Positions 1 through 6,682 of a DNA stretch of 14,600 bases are shown piece after piece (position 1 is the stretch's first letter; each line of letters begins with the position of its first letter). Below the pieces are notes generated by a model. That model did no database searches, was not told the DNA's origin, and worked only from the letters and a program-made list of their open reading frames with translations. A program made the translations under genes and the position numbers. This stretch comes from Comamonadaceae bacterium (GTDB lineage: Bacteria > Pseudomonadota > Gammaproteobacteria > Burkholderiales > Burkholderiaceae_C): positions 1 through 14,600 of the forward strand of contig CANHXV010000034.1 of NCBI GenBank assembly GCA_947464665.1, written 5' to 3'.

Positions 1-243
1 CGATTCGCCAGCTTCCATGAAACCCGTGATCAATGCAAATTTTCGGCCTGTCCATGCTGCATTGCGGGCCAATAAAATTTGATTGCCGACTTGCACAATA
101 CCAGCCAATACAGGTGTGGGATTGTTCCAATGCGTGAAGTCGCATTGTGTGCAGCGCAAGCGAAGTTTTTCGCCGCCATCTTCCATCTGCGGCACCCAAG
201 ACAGCGGAGATCCACAGCATGGGCAAAAACGGTATTCGATCAT
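1..243 (-). CDS. Zinc-ribbon Nudix hydrolase, N-terminal 81 residues (cut by window edge)
   Basis: Nudix hydrolases cleave a nucleoside diphosphate linked to another group; those with an N-terminal zinc ribbon resemble NudC-type NADH pyrophosphatases. The visible part starts MIEYRFCPCCGS and has four ribbon cysteines in two CxxC pairs (C7/C10 and C31/C34). A Nudix-fold beginning follows, with NNPTPVLAGIVQ near 40-51 and the first half of the Nudix box, GFMEAGE (74-80). The REUXEEXGU half lies beyond the window, so catalytic competence and substrate cannot be judged. The start ATG overlaps the cysM stop as ATGA, which indicates one mRNA and probable translational coupling. The family call is secure; the exact substrate is not. 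Confidence 0.85.
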   Translation of the reverse strand, partial: MIEYRFCPCCGSPLSWVPQMEDGGEKLRLRCTQCDFTHWNNPTPVLAGIVQVGNQILLARNAAWTGRKFALITGFMEAGES

Positions 244-1142
244 GCTGGAAAAACTCCTGTGGAAAGATAACGATCACCTCGATCGCACACAATGAAAACA
301 ATGGTGGCGCTGGCTTCACGCGCTGCAATTTGTTGGGCGACCCAGCAGGCGCCAGCGGCTGAAACGCCTGCAAACAAGCCCTCTTCCCTGGCCATTTGAC
401 GGCAGGTTTCTTCTGCATCATCTTGACTGACATAGATCAGTTCATCGACATTGGCGGGGTTGTAAATTTTGGGCAAATATTCTTCAGGCCATTTGCGAAT
501 ACCTGGAATGCGAGAGCCTTCGCTCGGTTGTGCGCCGACAATTTGAATCGACGGATTTTTTTGTTTCAAAAATTGCGATACACCTGTGATGGTGCCTGTG
601 GTACCCATGGCACTTACAAAATGGGTGACACGGCCCTCTGTTTGATCCCAAATTTCGGGTCCTGTGGTCTCGTAATGAATGCGTGGATTGTCAGAATTAG
701 AAAATTGATCAAGGATACGGCCCTTACCCTTTGAAGCCATGTTCTCGGAAAGGTCGCGTGCGTATTCCATACCACCACTTTTGGGCGTCAAGATAAGTTC
801 TGCGCCGAAAGCCTTCATGGTTTGTGCTCGCTCAATCGACAAGTCTTCCGGCATGATCAAAATCATGCGGTAGCCCTTGATGGCAGCAACCATGGCCAAT
901 GCAATGCCCGTATTGCCAGAGGTAGCCTCAATGAGGGTGTCGCCTGGCTTGATTTCTCCACGCTCTTCAGCGCGTTGAATCATGGAAAGCGCCGGCCGGT
1001 CCTTGACTGAACCAGCTGGGTTGTTGCCTTCTAGTTTGCCCAAAATGACATTGCCCTTGGGCTTTGTGAAATCGGCTGCAATTCTTTGCAATCTGACCAA
1101 GGGCGTTTTGCCAATGGCATCTTCAAGCGTTGGATAGTTCAT
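240..1142 (-). CDS. cysM: Cysteine synthase B (O-acetylserine sulfhydrylase, PLP-dependent)
   Basis: This cytoplasmic enzyme makes cysteine from O-acetylserine and sulfide; CysM-type enzymes also accept thiosulfate. The 300-residue product has the usual family length. It carries the PLP lysine in NPAGSVKDRP (K47), the phosphate-neighbouring loop TSGNTG (74-79), a GTTGT glycine loop in the middle, and the C-terminal CDRGDRYLSTGVF signature (from C286). The segment EDLSIERAQTMKAFGAEL is closer to CysM than to CysK. The ATG at 1142 matches family N-termini (NYPTLEDAIGKTPLVRL), although I see no strong Shine-Dalgarno sequence before it. The stop overlaps the start of the downstream Nudix gene. 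A decayed Bug gene lies upstream on the same strand. No cys regulatory site was recognised. Confidence 0.95.
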   Translation of the reverse strand: MNYPTLEDAIGKTPLVRLQRIAADFTKPKGNVILGKLEGNNPAGSVKDRPALSMIQRAEERGEIKPGDTLIEATSGNTGIALAMVAAIKGYRMILIMPEDLSIERAQTMKAFGAELILTPKSGGMEYARDLSENMASKGKGRILDQFSNSDNPRIHYETTGPEIWDQTEGRVTHFVSAMGTTGTITGVSQFLKQKNPSIQIVGAQPSEGSRIPGIRKWPEEYLPKIYNPANVDELIYVSQDDAEETCRQMAREEGLFAGVSAAGACWVAQQIAAREASATIVFIVCDRGDRYLSTGVFPA

Positions 1143-1345
1143 TTGTTCGATTTACAAAATCAAGTCTGAGGCAACAGATTCAAAACAACATTTTATTTGT
1201 ATCATGGTGATTATGCTTCGAACCACTCAGCCTTGTCATAACCAAGCTCTATAACCTCCGGCCAATCTTCTTAAAGGATCTGCAAGACCAGGCGTACCCA
1301 TCCGTCATGTCTTGACCCGCTTTAACTAAACTCCGATGAATTGGT

Positions 1346-1690
1346 TCAATGGCAACTTGACTTTTGAACCACCTCATTGGGTACTTGCTTGGGCGCCCAC
1401 ACCACCAGCTTGTTGCAAGACAGTGAGGCCCGCTAACAATCCACACGGCACTTGGTTGGCGAGCACATCCTGCACTGCAGGCGCTAGCCCTTTGTTGGGT
1501 ATGTGAACCATTTGCATGTCGGCCATGTTGAGCAACAATTCAATCGCCGAGTAGCCTGGCACACCAGCACCACCGAAGCCACAACTCAAGGCCTGGGTTG
1601 TTTTAAATTTGGCGATAAGCTCGTTCAAATCATGATGTCACTGGCCCCGCGTAGAGGGTAAGGCGCAATGACTCTAATGGCGCGTTGAGG
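1346..1690 (-). pseudogene. Decayed Bug/TctC-type solute-binding protein gene, several frames, internally deleted
   Basis: Three pieces of one Bug-family periplasmic binding protein lie in order but in different frames. First, 1632-1690 encodes QRAIRVIAPYPLRGASDIM, matching the N-terminal Bug motif (PIRLVVPYxPGGxxD) seen in the intact gene at 4165. Second, 1374-1628 encodes 84 residues (LNELIAKFKTTQ ... MVHIPNKGLAPAVQDVLANQVPCGLLAG ... TVLQQAG), matching the centre of the family (VADLIAYAKTN ... VHIPYNGGNPAQLALLSGQVD). Third, 1346-1405 in another frame encodes VVWAPKQVPNEVVQKSS, like the family's APxxTPxxVV segment. Roughly 80 residues between pieces one and two are missing, as are the signal peptide and the C-terminal end. 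Remnants may extend down to about 1240, but I could not align them. No function is expected. Confidence 0.8.
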
Positions 1691-1784
1691 TCATTGAAAG
1701 GTGCCCTTATTTTCAGATGTTGGCAGCATGTGGTGCAGACTATAAAAATCATTTGAAGCCCTCCAAAACCCGAAAGAAACATGT

Positions 1785-1790
1785 CATAAT
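1785..1790 (+). promoter_or_regulatory. Probable -10 element of the tRNA-Leu promoter
   Basis: CATAAT matches TATAAT at five of six positions and lies 17 bases before the mature tRNA 5' end. That leaves room for a short 5' leader trimmed by RNase P. No good -35 box stands 16-18 bases upstream; the nearest TTGAAG (1753-1758) is 26 bases away. The call rests on the -10 and its position only. Confidence 0.4.
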
Positions 1791-1807
1791 CGCTGTCTTC
1801 GCAATCC

Positions 1808-1892
1808 GCCCGGGTGGTGAAATTGGTAGACGCAGGGGACTCAAAATCCCCCGCCGCAAGGCGTGCCGGTTCGATTCCGGCCTCGGGCACCA
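1808..1892 (+). tRNA. tRNA-Leu, anticodon CAA
   Basis: The 85-base sequence folds as a class II tRNA. The acceptor strands are GCCCGGG (1808-1814) and CTCGGGC (1882-1888), with one G-U pair. The D-arm contains AAATTGGTAGAC. The anticodon stem GGGGA/TCCCC encloses the loop CTCAAAA, with anticodon CAA at 1842-1844, which reads UUG. The long variable arm CGCC-GCAA-GGCG is typical of leucine tRNAs. The T-arm is GCCGG-TTCGATT-CCGGC. A discriminator A and an encoded CCA (1890-1892) complete it. The minus-strand reading frame across it, with its PESNRH-like peptide, is an artefact often seen over tRNA genes. Confidence 0.97.
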
Positions 1893-1911
1893 TCGATTTG
1901 CAATAAATCGA
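1893..1911 (+). terminator. Weak hairpin just after tRNA-Leu, possible terminator
   Basis: TCGATTT (1893-1899) and AAATCGA (1905-1911) form a perfect 7-bp, AT-rich stem with a 5-base loop, directly after the encoded CCA. The following sequence, ATTAATTCTTTT, is T-rich but has no clean T run. It may end the tRNA transcript or serve as a 3' processing determinant. Evidence is weak. Confidence 0.3.
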
Positions 1912-2149
1912 ATTAATTCTTTTGCGAAAAGCACATCCACTTAATTCTTGCATTAGCTGCATTGTTTCCAGCTATACACTTCCTAAGTGGTTAGCTGTTT
2001 GACTTTGCCACCATCTCATTGGTTCACCATGTCACCTGAGTGCCGAATGGTTACTCAGAAGCCTTTGATGTGACTGAAGCCCTTGGGATGTTTTTAGTTG
2101 ACCTCAATGGTGCACTGTTAAGCGCCTATCTGACAAAATCCGCCGGCGT
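1912..2149. other. Intergenic stretch without a supported gene
   Basis: Between the tRNA and the 3' end of the SDR gene I find no RNA gene or convincing coding region. A 37-codon plus-strand frame beginning with GTG at 2040 and ending at 2153 encodes NGYSEAFDVTEALGMFLVDL and more. It looks protein-like, but it has no ribosome-binding site or recognised homology and runs into the 3' end of the opposite gene. Confidence 0.5.
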
Positions 2150-3076
2150 TTAAGGTGGCGCAAGTCCTTGGGCAATCGTGGGGTAAACCAGACGAATTCT
2201 CAGTTCTTTTTTGAGTCGGTCATTGGTCAACCGCCTTGACTCACTCATGAAGCTTAACAACATCAGGGGCAAGCTTTCTTGTGCTTGACTTCTGGGTACT
2301 CGTGGTGGGCGCTTTAGACCCATCAAGTCTGCTGCCAAATCAAAATAATCACCCATCTTCATATGGCTGTCATCGCTCACATGAACGACTCTTTGCGGCT
2401 TTCCTCGCCAGAGTGCGGCGACGCAAGCCCTCGCCAAATCGTCTGAGTGAATGTGATTGGTATACACATCGTCTTTTTTCAAGAGAACGGGGGTGCCCTT
2501 CAAAAGTCTTTCACGAGGGGTGCCGTTGGGTCGATCGGGGGCGTAAATGCCTGGAATGCGCAAAATGCTGCTGCGAACCCCCTTTTTTCCTAAAAATCGA
2601 ATGGTATTTTCTGCATCGACTCGGCGAATGGCTCTGGGAGTATGTGGCTTCACGGGCCTAGATTCGGGCACCCATTGTCCCTGGCAATCGCCATAAACAC
2701 CACTGGTAGAGCCATAGACAATCGCTCTGGGCAAAGCCCGTTTTTGGAATGCACGCACCAAATTCAAAGTGCGCGAATCGATCGCCCATTCCCCCACTCG
2801 GTCGGACGGGGGCGGGGCCAAATGAAGGACCCGCGTCGCCCAACCGGACAATCGCTGCAAGGACTGCGAATCGTCCAAGTTGCCAACGACCGGCATGATG
2901 CCTTGAGTCCTCAAACCTGTTGCCTTTTCAGGGCTGGAGGTCAACGCCAAGACCCGAGTTCGGCCCACCAACTGTTTGGCAGCGCGTTGACCTACATCAC
3001 CACAACCGATGATCAAAACACGTTCTTTTCGAAAGCGGGCGGGCAAAGCACCTAAAGGGGTTTGGTTTGAAGGCAA
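2150..3076 (-). CDS. Atypical SDR / NAD(P)-dependent epimerase-like protein (YeeZ-like)
   Basis: This is a cytoplasmic Rossmann-fold protein of 308 residues. It begins its fold with VLIIGCGDVGQRAAKQL, giving the dinucleotide motif GxGxxG at 24-29. STSGVYGDCQG (122-132) corresponds to the strand where extended SDRs hold a catalytic Ser/Thr, and NHIHSDDLARA (206-216) matches the family's substrate-side segment. The region that should carry the catalytic YxxxK reads PRAIRRVDAEN, so Tyr and Lys are absent. This is also the case in E. coli YeeZ, which shares the SSTSVYGDAQG-like block. Classical epimerase activity is therefore doubtful and the substrate unknown. No ATG fits: the start is TTG at 3076 or TTG at residue 11, with a stop codon just upstream of the first. 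It stands back to back with the reductase gene at 3122. Confidence 0.8.
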   Translation of the reverse strand: MPSNQTPLGALPARFRKERVLIIGCGDVGQRAAKQLVGRTRVLALTSSPEKATGLRTQGIMPVVGNLDDSQSLQRLSGWATRVLHLAPPPSDRVGEWAIDSRTLNLVRAFQKRALPRAIVYGSTSGVYGDCQGQWVPESRPVKPHTPRAIRRVDAENTIRFLGKKGVRSSILRIPGIYAPDRPNGTPRERLLKGTPVLLKKDDVYTNHIHSDDLARACVAALWRGKPQRVVHVSDDSHMKMGDYFDLAADLMGLKRPPRVPRSQAQESLPLMLLSFMSESRRLTNDRLKKELRIRLVYPTIAQGLAPP

Positions 3077-3084
3077 AATCAGGG

Positions 3085-3112
3085 TTTACAGAGTTAAAGA
3101 CCCCCCTAGGAT
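3085..3112 (+). promoter_or_regulatory. Candidate promoter for the reductase gene, giving a very short or no leader
   Basis: TTTACA (3085-3090, five of six to TTGACA) and TAGGAT (3107-3112, four of six to TATAAT) are 16 bases apart. Transcription would then begin near 3118-3121, at or just before the ATG at 3122, so the mRNA would be almost leaderless. A competing view is that AGGA (3108-3111) is the Shine-Dalgarno, 10 bases before the ATG, which needs a promoter further upstream within the divergent gene. Confidence 0.3.
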
Positions 3113-3121
3113 AACGAAAAC

Positions 3122-4168
3122 ATGAGCTTCCAAATTACCGTCGAGCCCAGTAACCGCACTTTTAACGCAGACAGCAGCGAAACTTTGCTCGCAGCCGGCA
3201 TACGGCAAGGCATTGGCCTGCCCTATGGGTGTAAAGATGGCGCTTGCGGATCCTGCAAATGTCAAAAAATTTCTGGCACCGTGATCCATGGTGAGCATCA
3301 GTCAAAAGCATTGAGTGCAGAAGAGGAAGCAGCCGGCCTCATTTTGACTTGCTGCTCCACAGCGCAAAGCGATGTGGTCTTGGTTTCGCGACAAGTGACA
3401 GAAGCAGGTAGCTTCCCCATCAAGAAAATGCCAGTGCGTGTGGTCAGTCTAGAAAAGAAGTCGCACGATGTGATGGCAGTGACCCTGCAGTTACCAGCCA
3501 CCGATGTCATGCAATATCACGCCGGCCAGTATGTTGACTTTTTATTGCGCGATGGCGCGCGCCGCAGCTACAGCATGGCCAATGCGCCCCATACCCTCGA
3601 GCCTGCCACTCCCAAAGTGGACTTGCACATTCGCCACATGCCTGGCGGTAAGTTCACCGATGTGGTGTTTAGCACCTTGAAGGAAAAAGACATCTTGCGC
3701 ATTGAGGGCCCCTTCGGCAGTTTCTATTTGCGCGAGGACTCTCAAGCACCCATCATTTTGCTGGCATCAGGTACCGGTTTTGCGCCCATCAAAGCCTTGA
3801 TTGAGCACATGCAGCACAAAGGCATTGTGCGACCGGCTACTTTGTATTGGGGCGGTCGCCGACCTGCCGACTTGTACATGAATGATTGGGTTGAAGCTCA
3901 AGTTAAGGCGATGCCCAACTTAAAGTATGTGCCAGTGGTTTCTGACGCAATGCCTGAAGATGCATGGACAGGTCGAACTGGATTTGTGCATCAGGCCGTC
4001 TTACAAGATCACCCCAGCCTGAGCGAATTTCAGGTCTATGCTTGTGGGGCTCCCATTGTGGTGGACTCTGCACGTGCCGACTATGTTGACCAAGCAGGCT
4101 TGCCTGAAGAAGCCTTCTTCGCCGATTCATTCACCACGGAGGCCGACAAGGCCAAGGAGTCCAAATGA
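3122..4168 (+). CDS. 2Fe-2S ferredoxin-type FAD/NAD(P)H oxidoreductase (annotated CDP-6-deoxy-delta-3,4-glucoseen reductase-like)
   Basis: This is a soluble electron-transfer reductase of 348 residues with three domains. A plant-type 2Fe-2S ferredoxin is at about 1-90, with cluster ligands C37, C42, C45 and C77 (motif GCKDGACGSCKC). An FAD-binding barrel spans about 100-205 with RSYSMAN (148-154) for the flavin. An NAD(P)H-binding domain follows with GTGFAP (217-222), CGAP (308-311) and a C-terminal FFADSF (332-337). This order matches the reductase components of bacterial mono- and dioxygenases. The common database name from sugar deoxygenation (AscD) is probably inherited by similarity, since no deoxysugar genes are here. 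No oxygenase partner is in the window, so the electron acceptor is unknown. It is coupled to the following Bug gene by an ATGA overlap. Confidence 0.88.
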   Translation: MSFQITVEPSNRTFNADSSETLLAAGIRQGIGLPYGCKDGACGSCKCQKISGTVIHGEHQSKALSAEEEAAGLILTCCSTAQSDVVLVSRQVTEAGSFPIKKMPVRVVSLEKKSHDVMAVTLQLPATDVMQYHAGQYVDFLLRDGARRSYSMANAPHTLEPATPKVDLHIRHMPGGKFTDVVFSTLKEKDILRIEGPFGSFYLREDSQAPIILLASGTGFAPIKALIEHMQHKGIVRPATLYWGGRRPADLYMNDWVEAQVKAMPNLKYVPVVSDAMPEDAWTGRTGFVHQAVLQDHPSLSEFQVYACGAPIVVDSARADYVDQAGLPEEAFFADSFTTEADKAKESK

Positions 4169-5163
4169 TGCAAAACATTCATTCATTGGCAAAAAGCCAA
4201 AGCTTCAAATTATTCCTGGCATTGCTGGCCCTTTCCTGCATTCCCACTGCCATCGCGCAATCCCTAGAAAAACCCATTAGATTGGTGGTGCCCTATGCAC
4301 CTGGTGGCCCCATTGATGTCACAGCCCGCGCATTGGCAGAACGTGTGAAAGACTCACTGGGCGTTGTCATCATCGACAACAAGCCAGGCGCAGGTGGCAA
4401 CTTGGGCGTTGATATCGTGGCCAAGGCACCCGCCGATGGCTACACCATTGGCATTTCCGCAGTGGCCACGCACGCCATCAACCCTTGGCTTTTCAGCAAG
4501 ATGCCCTTTAACGCAGCCACAGATTTTGCAGCCATCACCCAAATGGTTCGCGTCCCCAATGTGTTGGTCATGAATGCTGACACCGCGCTGCGTTTGAAAA
4601 TTAACACCGTCGCCGACTTGATTGCCTACGCCAAAACCAACCCAGGTAAGCTGAACATCGGCTCAGGCGGCAACGGCAGTGCGGGCCATTTGGCCGCAGA
4701 AATTTTCAAGCGCGATGCAGGAATTTATGCCGTTCACATTCCCTATAACGGCGGCAATCCGGCACAGTTGGCCTTGCTGTCTGGGCAAGTCGATTTCAAC
4801 TTTGACAACCTGGCCACGGCAGCACCCAACATCAAGGCCGGTAAGCTCAAGGCATTGGCCGTCACCACGGCTCAACGCACCAGCGCATTGCCTGATATTC
4901 CCGCCATGTCAGAAACGCTCAAGGGCTTTGAGGTCGACACTTGGTGGGGTCTGGTAGCGCCAGCCAATACACCGCCCGCCATAGTGGCTCGATTGCACCA
5001 GGCTTTCTCGGCGGCCCTTGCAGCACCCGAAACCAAAACTCGCTTTGGCATGATGATGATCGAGCCTGTGAGTAGCACCCCAGATCAATTTACCGCATTC
5101 ATGAAGCGTGAATTGACAAAGTACGAACCCGTTGTGAAAGCCAGCGGCGCCAAAGTCGACTGA
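4165..5163 (+). CDS. Bug/TctC-family periplasmic solute-binding protein (tripartite tricarboxylate transporter type)
   Basis: Bug proteins bind carboxylates and other small acids in the periplasm and deliver them to TctAB-type membrane components; many are orphans. The 332-residue length is normal. A signal peptide has hydrophobic core LFLALLALSCIP and a likely signal peptidase I site after AIA (residue 31). LSC is not a proper lipobox. Mature-domain motifs are KPIRLVVPYAPGGPIDVTAR (36-55), the central VHIPYNGGNPAQLALLSGQV and the late GLVAPANTPPAIVARL. No tctA or tctB gene is nearby. The start is ATG 4165 (ATGA overlap with the reductase stop) or the adjacent ATG 4168. Coupling to a cytoplasmic reductase is unusual and may mean the ligand is the substrate of that redox system; this is inference. 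Confidence 0.92.
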   Translation: MMQNIHSLAKSQSFKLFLALLALSCIPTAIAQSLEKPIRLVVPYAPGGPIDVTARALAERVKDSLGVVIIDNKPGAGGNLGVDIVAKAPADGYTIGISAVATHAINPWLFSKMPFNAATDFAAITQMVRVPNVLVMNADTALRLKINTVADLIAYAKTNPGKLNIGSGGNGSAGHLAAEIFKRDAGIYAVHIPYNGGNPAQLALLSGQVDFNFDNLATAAPNIKAGKLKALAVTTAQRTSALPDIPAMSETLKGFEVDTWWGLVAPANTPPAIVARLHQAFSAALAAPETKTRFGMMMIEPVSSTPDQFTAFMKRELTKYEPVVKASGAKVD

Positions 5164-5168
5164 TTTTT

Positions 5169-5885
5169 TTACTCGCCCAAATAGGCAGCTCGCACTTTGG
5201 GATCGCTCAACAAATCTTGGCCAGGACCTGTCATGGAAATCAAACCCGACTCCATGACATAACCTCGGTTGGCAATGGCCAAGGCACGGCTGGCGTTTTG
5301 CTCAACCAACAAAACGGTGACGCCTTGGGCAAACACATCGCGCACCACTTCGAATACTTTGTCCACCATGAGGGGAGACAAGCCCATAGAGGGCTCATCG
5401 AGCAACAGCACCTTGGGACGGCTCATGAGGGCACGGCCCATGGCCAACATTTGTTGCTCGCCACCTGACATGGTGCCCGCCAATTGGTCTTTGCGCTCTC
5501 TTAACCTGGGGAAGGTGTGAAACACTTTCTCCATGTCGTCTTGGATGGCGGCAGTGTCATTGCGGATATAGGCACCCATCAGCAAGTTCTCAATGATGGT
5601 CATCCGTGTGAACACGCCGCGACCCTCTGGCACCATGGCCAATCCCTGCTTGACCAAATCCCAGGGGCCTTGGCCCACAATACTTTTGCCCAAATACTCG
5701 ATATCACCCGCATGGATAGGCAAGGTGCCTGTGATGGCTTTCATGGTGCTTGTTTTACCAGCGCCATTGGAGCCAATGAGTGACACCAATTCACCCTCCT
5801 TAACTTCGAAATCAATGCCTTTTACTGCCTGAATACCACCATAGGCAACTTGAAGGCCTTTGACTTTCAACAAAGTAGATGTCAT
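5169..5885 (-). CDS. livF: Branched-chain amino acid-type (HAAT) ABC transporter ATP-binding protein LivF
   Basis: This is one of two cytoplasmic ATPases of a HAAT importer. The 238-residue product has Walker A GSNGAGKT (38-45), the signature MSGGEQQ with SGGEQ at 140-144, and Walker B VLLLDEP (159-165). LVEQNA replaces the H-loop histidine by glutamine, which is usual in LivF. The start is ATG 5885: GGAGGG stands 7 bases before it, and the product begins MTSTLLKV. A longer frame reaching to 5930 runs into livG and is rejected. It is the last gene of the run, and its stop is 5 bases from the stop of the convergent Bug gene. The transported ligand cannot be read from the ATPase. Confidence 0.95.
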   Translation of the reverse strand: MTSTLLKVKGLQVAYGGIQAVKGIDFEVKEGELVSLIGSNGAGKTSTMKAITGTLPIHAGDIEYLGKSIVGQGPWDLVKQGLAMVPEGRGVFTRMTIIENLLMGAYIRNDTAAIQDDMEKVFHTFPRLRERKDQLAGTMSGGEQQMLAMGRALMSRPKVLLLDEPSMGLSPLMVDKVFEVVRDVFAQGVTVLLVEQNASRALAIANRGYVMESGLISMTGPGQDLLSDPKVRAAYLGE

Positions 5886-5886
5886 T

Positions 5887-6681
5887 TCAATGCCCTCCGG
5901 TGCCCAAATAGGCCTCAATGACTTTTTCATTTTTTTGGACTTCGGCTGGCGTACCCTCGGCTATTTGTTTGCCGTAATCGAGCACTGTGACGCGATCGCA
6001 CAAGCCCATCACCAACTTCACATCGTGCTCAATGAGCAAAATGGTCCGGTTGTCTTTTCGGATCTGGTCGATCAACTCTCGCAATTGAATTTTTTCTGTG
6101 GCGTTCATACCAGCAGCGGGTTCATCAAGCGCAATGAGTTGAGGATCGGTGGCAAGAGCACGGGCAATTTCTAAACGGCGCTGATCGCCATAAGACAAAG
6201 TGCGTGCACGGTAATCGGCATATTGACCAATGCCCACATAGTCCAACAATTCTTGCGCACGTTGCGCAATTTCGGCTTCCTCTTGTTTGAATTTGGGTGT
6301 TCTAAAAATAGCCCCCAACAAACCAGATGAGGTGCGAACATGCCGGCCCACCATGACGTTTTCTAAGGCCGTCATTTCTGCAAACAAACGAATATTTTGA
6401 AAGGTCCGAGCAATGCCTGCCTGTGCCACTTCATGGACCGCTGTGGGCTGATAAGGCTTGCCCGCCAATTCAAAGCTACCACTGTCAGGCGTGTAGAGGC
6501 CGGTGATCACATTAAAGAAGGTGGTCTTGCCTGCACCATTGGGCCCAATGAGGCCGTAGACCTGACCTCGCTCAATGGTCATGCCAACATCGGACAAGGC
6601 CTGCAATCCACCAAAGCGTTTGGAAATACCGGCAACTTTTAAAACAGCTTGGCTTTCAGGGTGACTGGTGATCGTGCTCAT
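5887..6681 (-). CDS. livG: Branched-chain amino acid-type ABC transporter ATP-binding protein LivG
   Basis: This is the second ATPase of the importer, 264 residues from ATG 6681. It shows Walker A GPNGAGKT (46-53), the family-typical signature SYGDQRR (SYGDQ at 163-167), Walker B LIALDEP (182-188) and the H-loop histidine in LIEHD (H219). The LSYGDQ signature and the AGIARTFQNIRLF block are characteristic of LivG. The ATG at 6681 is chosen over a GTG at 6690: GAGGG lies 8 bases before the ATG, whereas the GTG overlaps that Shine-Dalgarno. One base separates the livM stop from this start. livF follows after one base, so coordinated translation is likely. Confidence 0.95.
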   Translation of the reverse strand: MSTITSHPESQAVLKVAGISKRFGGLQALSDVGMTIERGQVYGLIGPNGAGKTTFFNVITGLYTPDSGSFELAGKPYQPTAVHEVAQAGIARTFQNIRLFAEMTALENVMVGRHVRTSSGLLGAIFRTPKFKQEEAEIAQRAQELLDYVGIGQYADYRARTLSYGDQRRLEIARALATDPQLIALDEPAAGMNATEKIQLRELIDQIRKDNRTILLIEHDVKLVMGLCDRVTVLDYGKQIAEGTPAEVQKNEKVIEAYLGTGGH

Positions 6682-6682
6682 G

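Noticed and set aside
1808..1892. tRNA-Leu as an integration site for a mobile island.
   Set aside because: No integrase gene and no repeat of the tRNA 3' end is present in the window.
1749..1962. Minus-strand reading frames across the tRNA encoding PESNRH- and PGRI-like peptides.
   Set aside because: They are the antisense of tRNA-Leu, a known source of false protein predictions.
2040..2153. 37-codon plus-strand frame with a protein-like composition (NGYSEAFDVTEALGMFLVDL ...).
   Set aside because: It needs a GTG start, has no Shine-Dalgarno, matches no family I know and overlaps the end of the SDR gene; it could be a gene relic but cannot be supported.
5886..5930. Longer livF start at 5930.
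   Set aside because: It runs back into livG; the ATG at 5885 has GGAGGG at ideal spacing.
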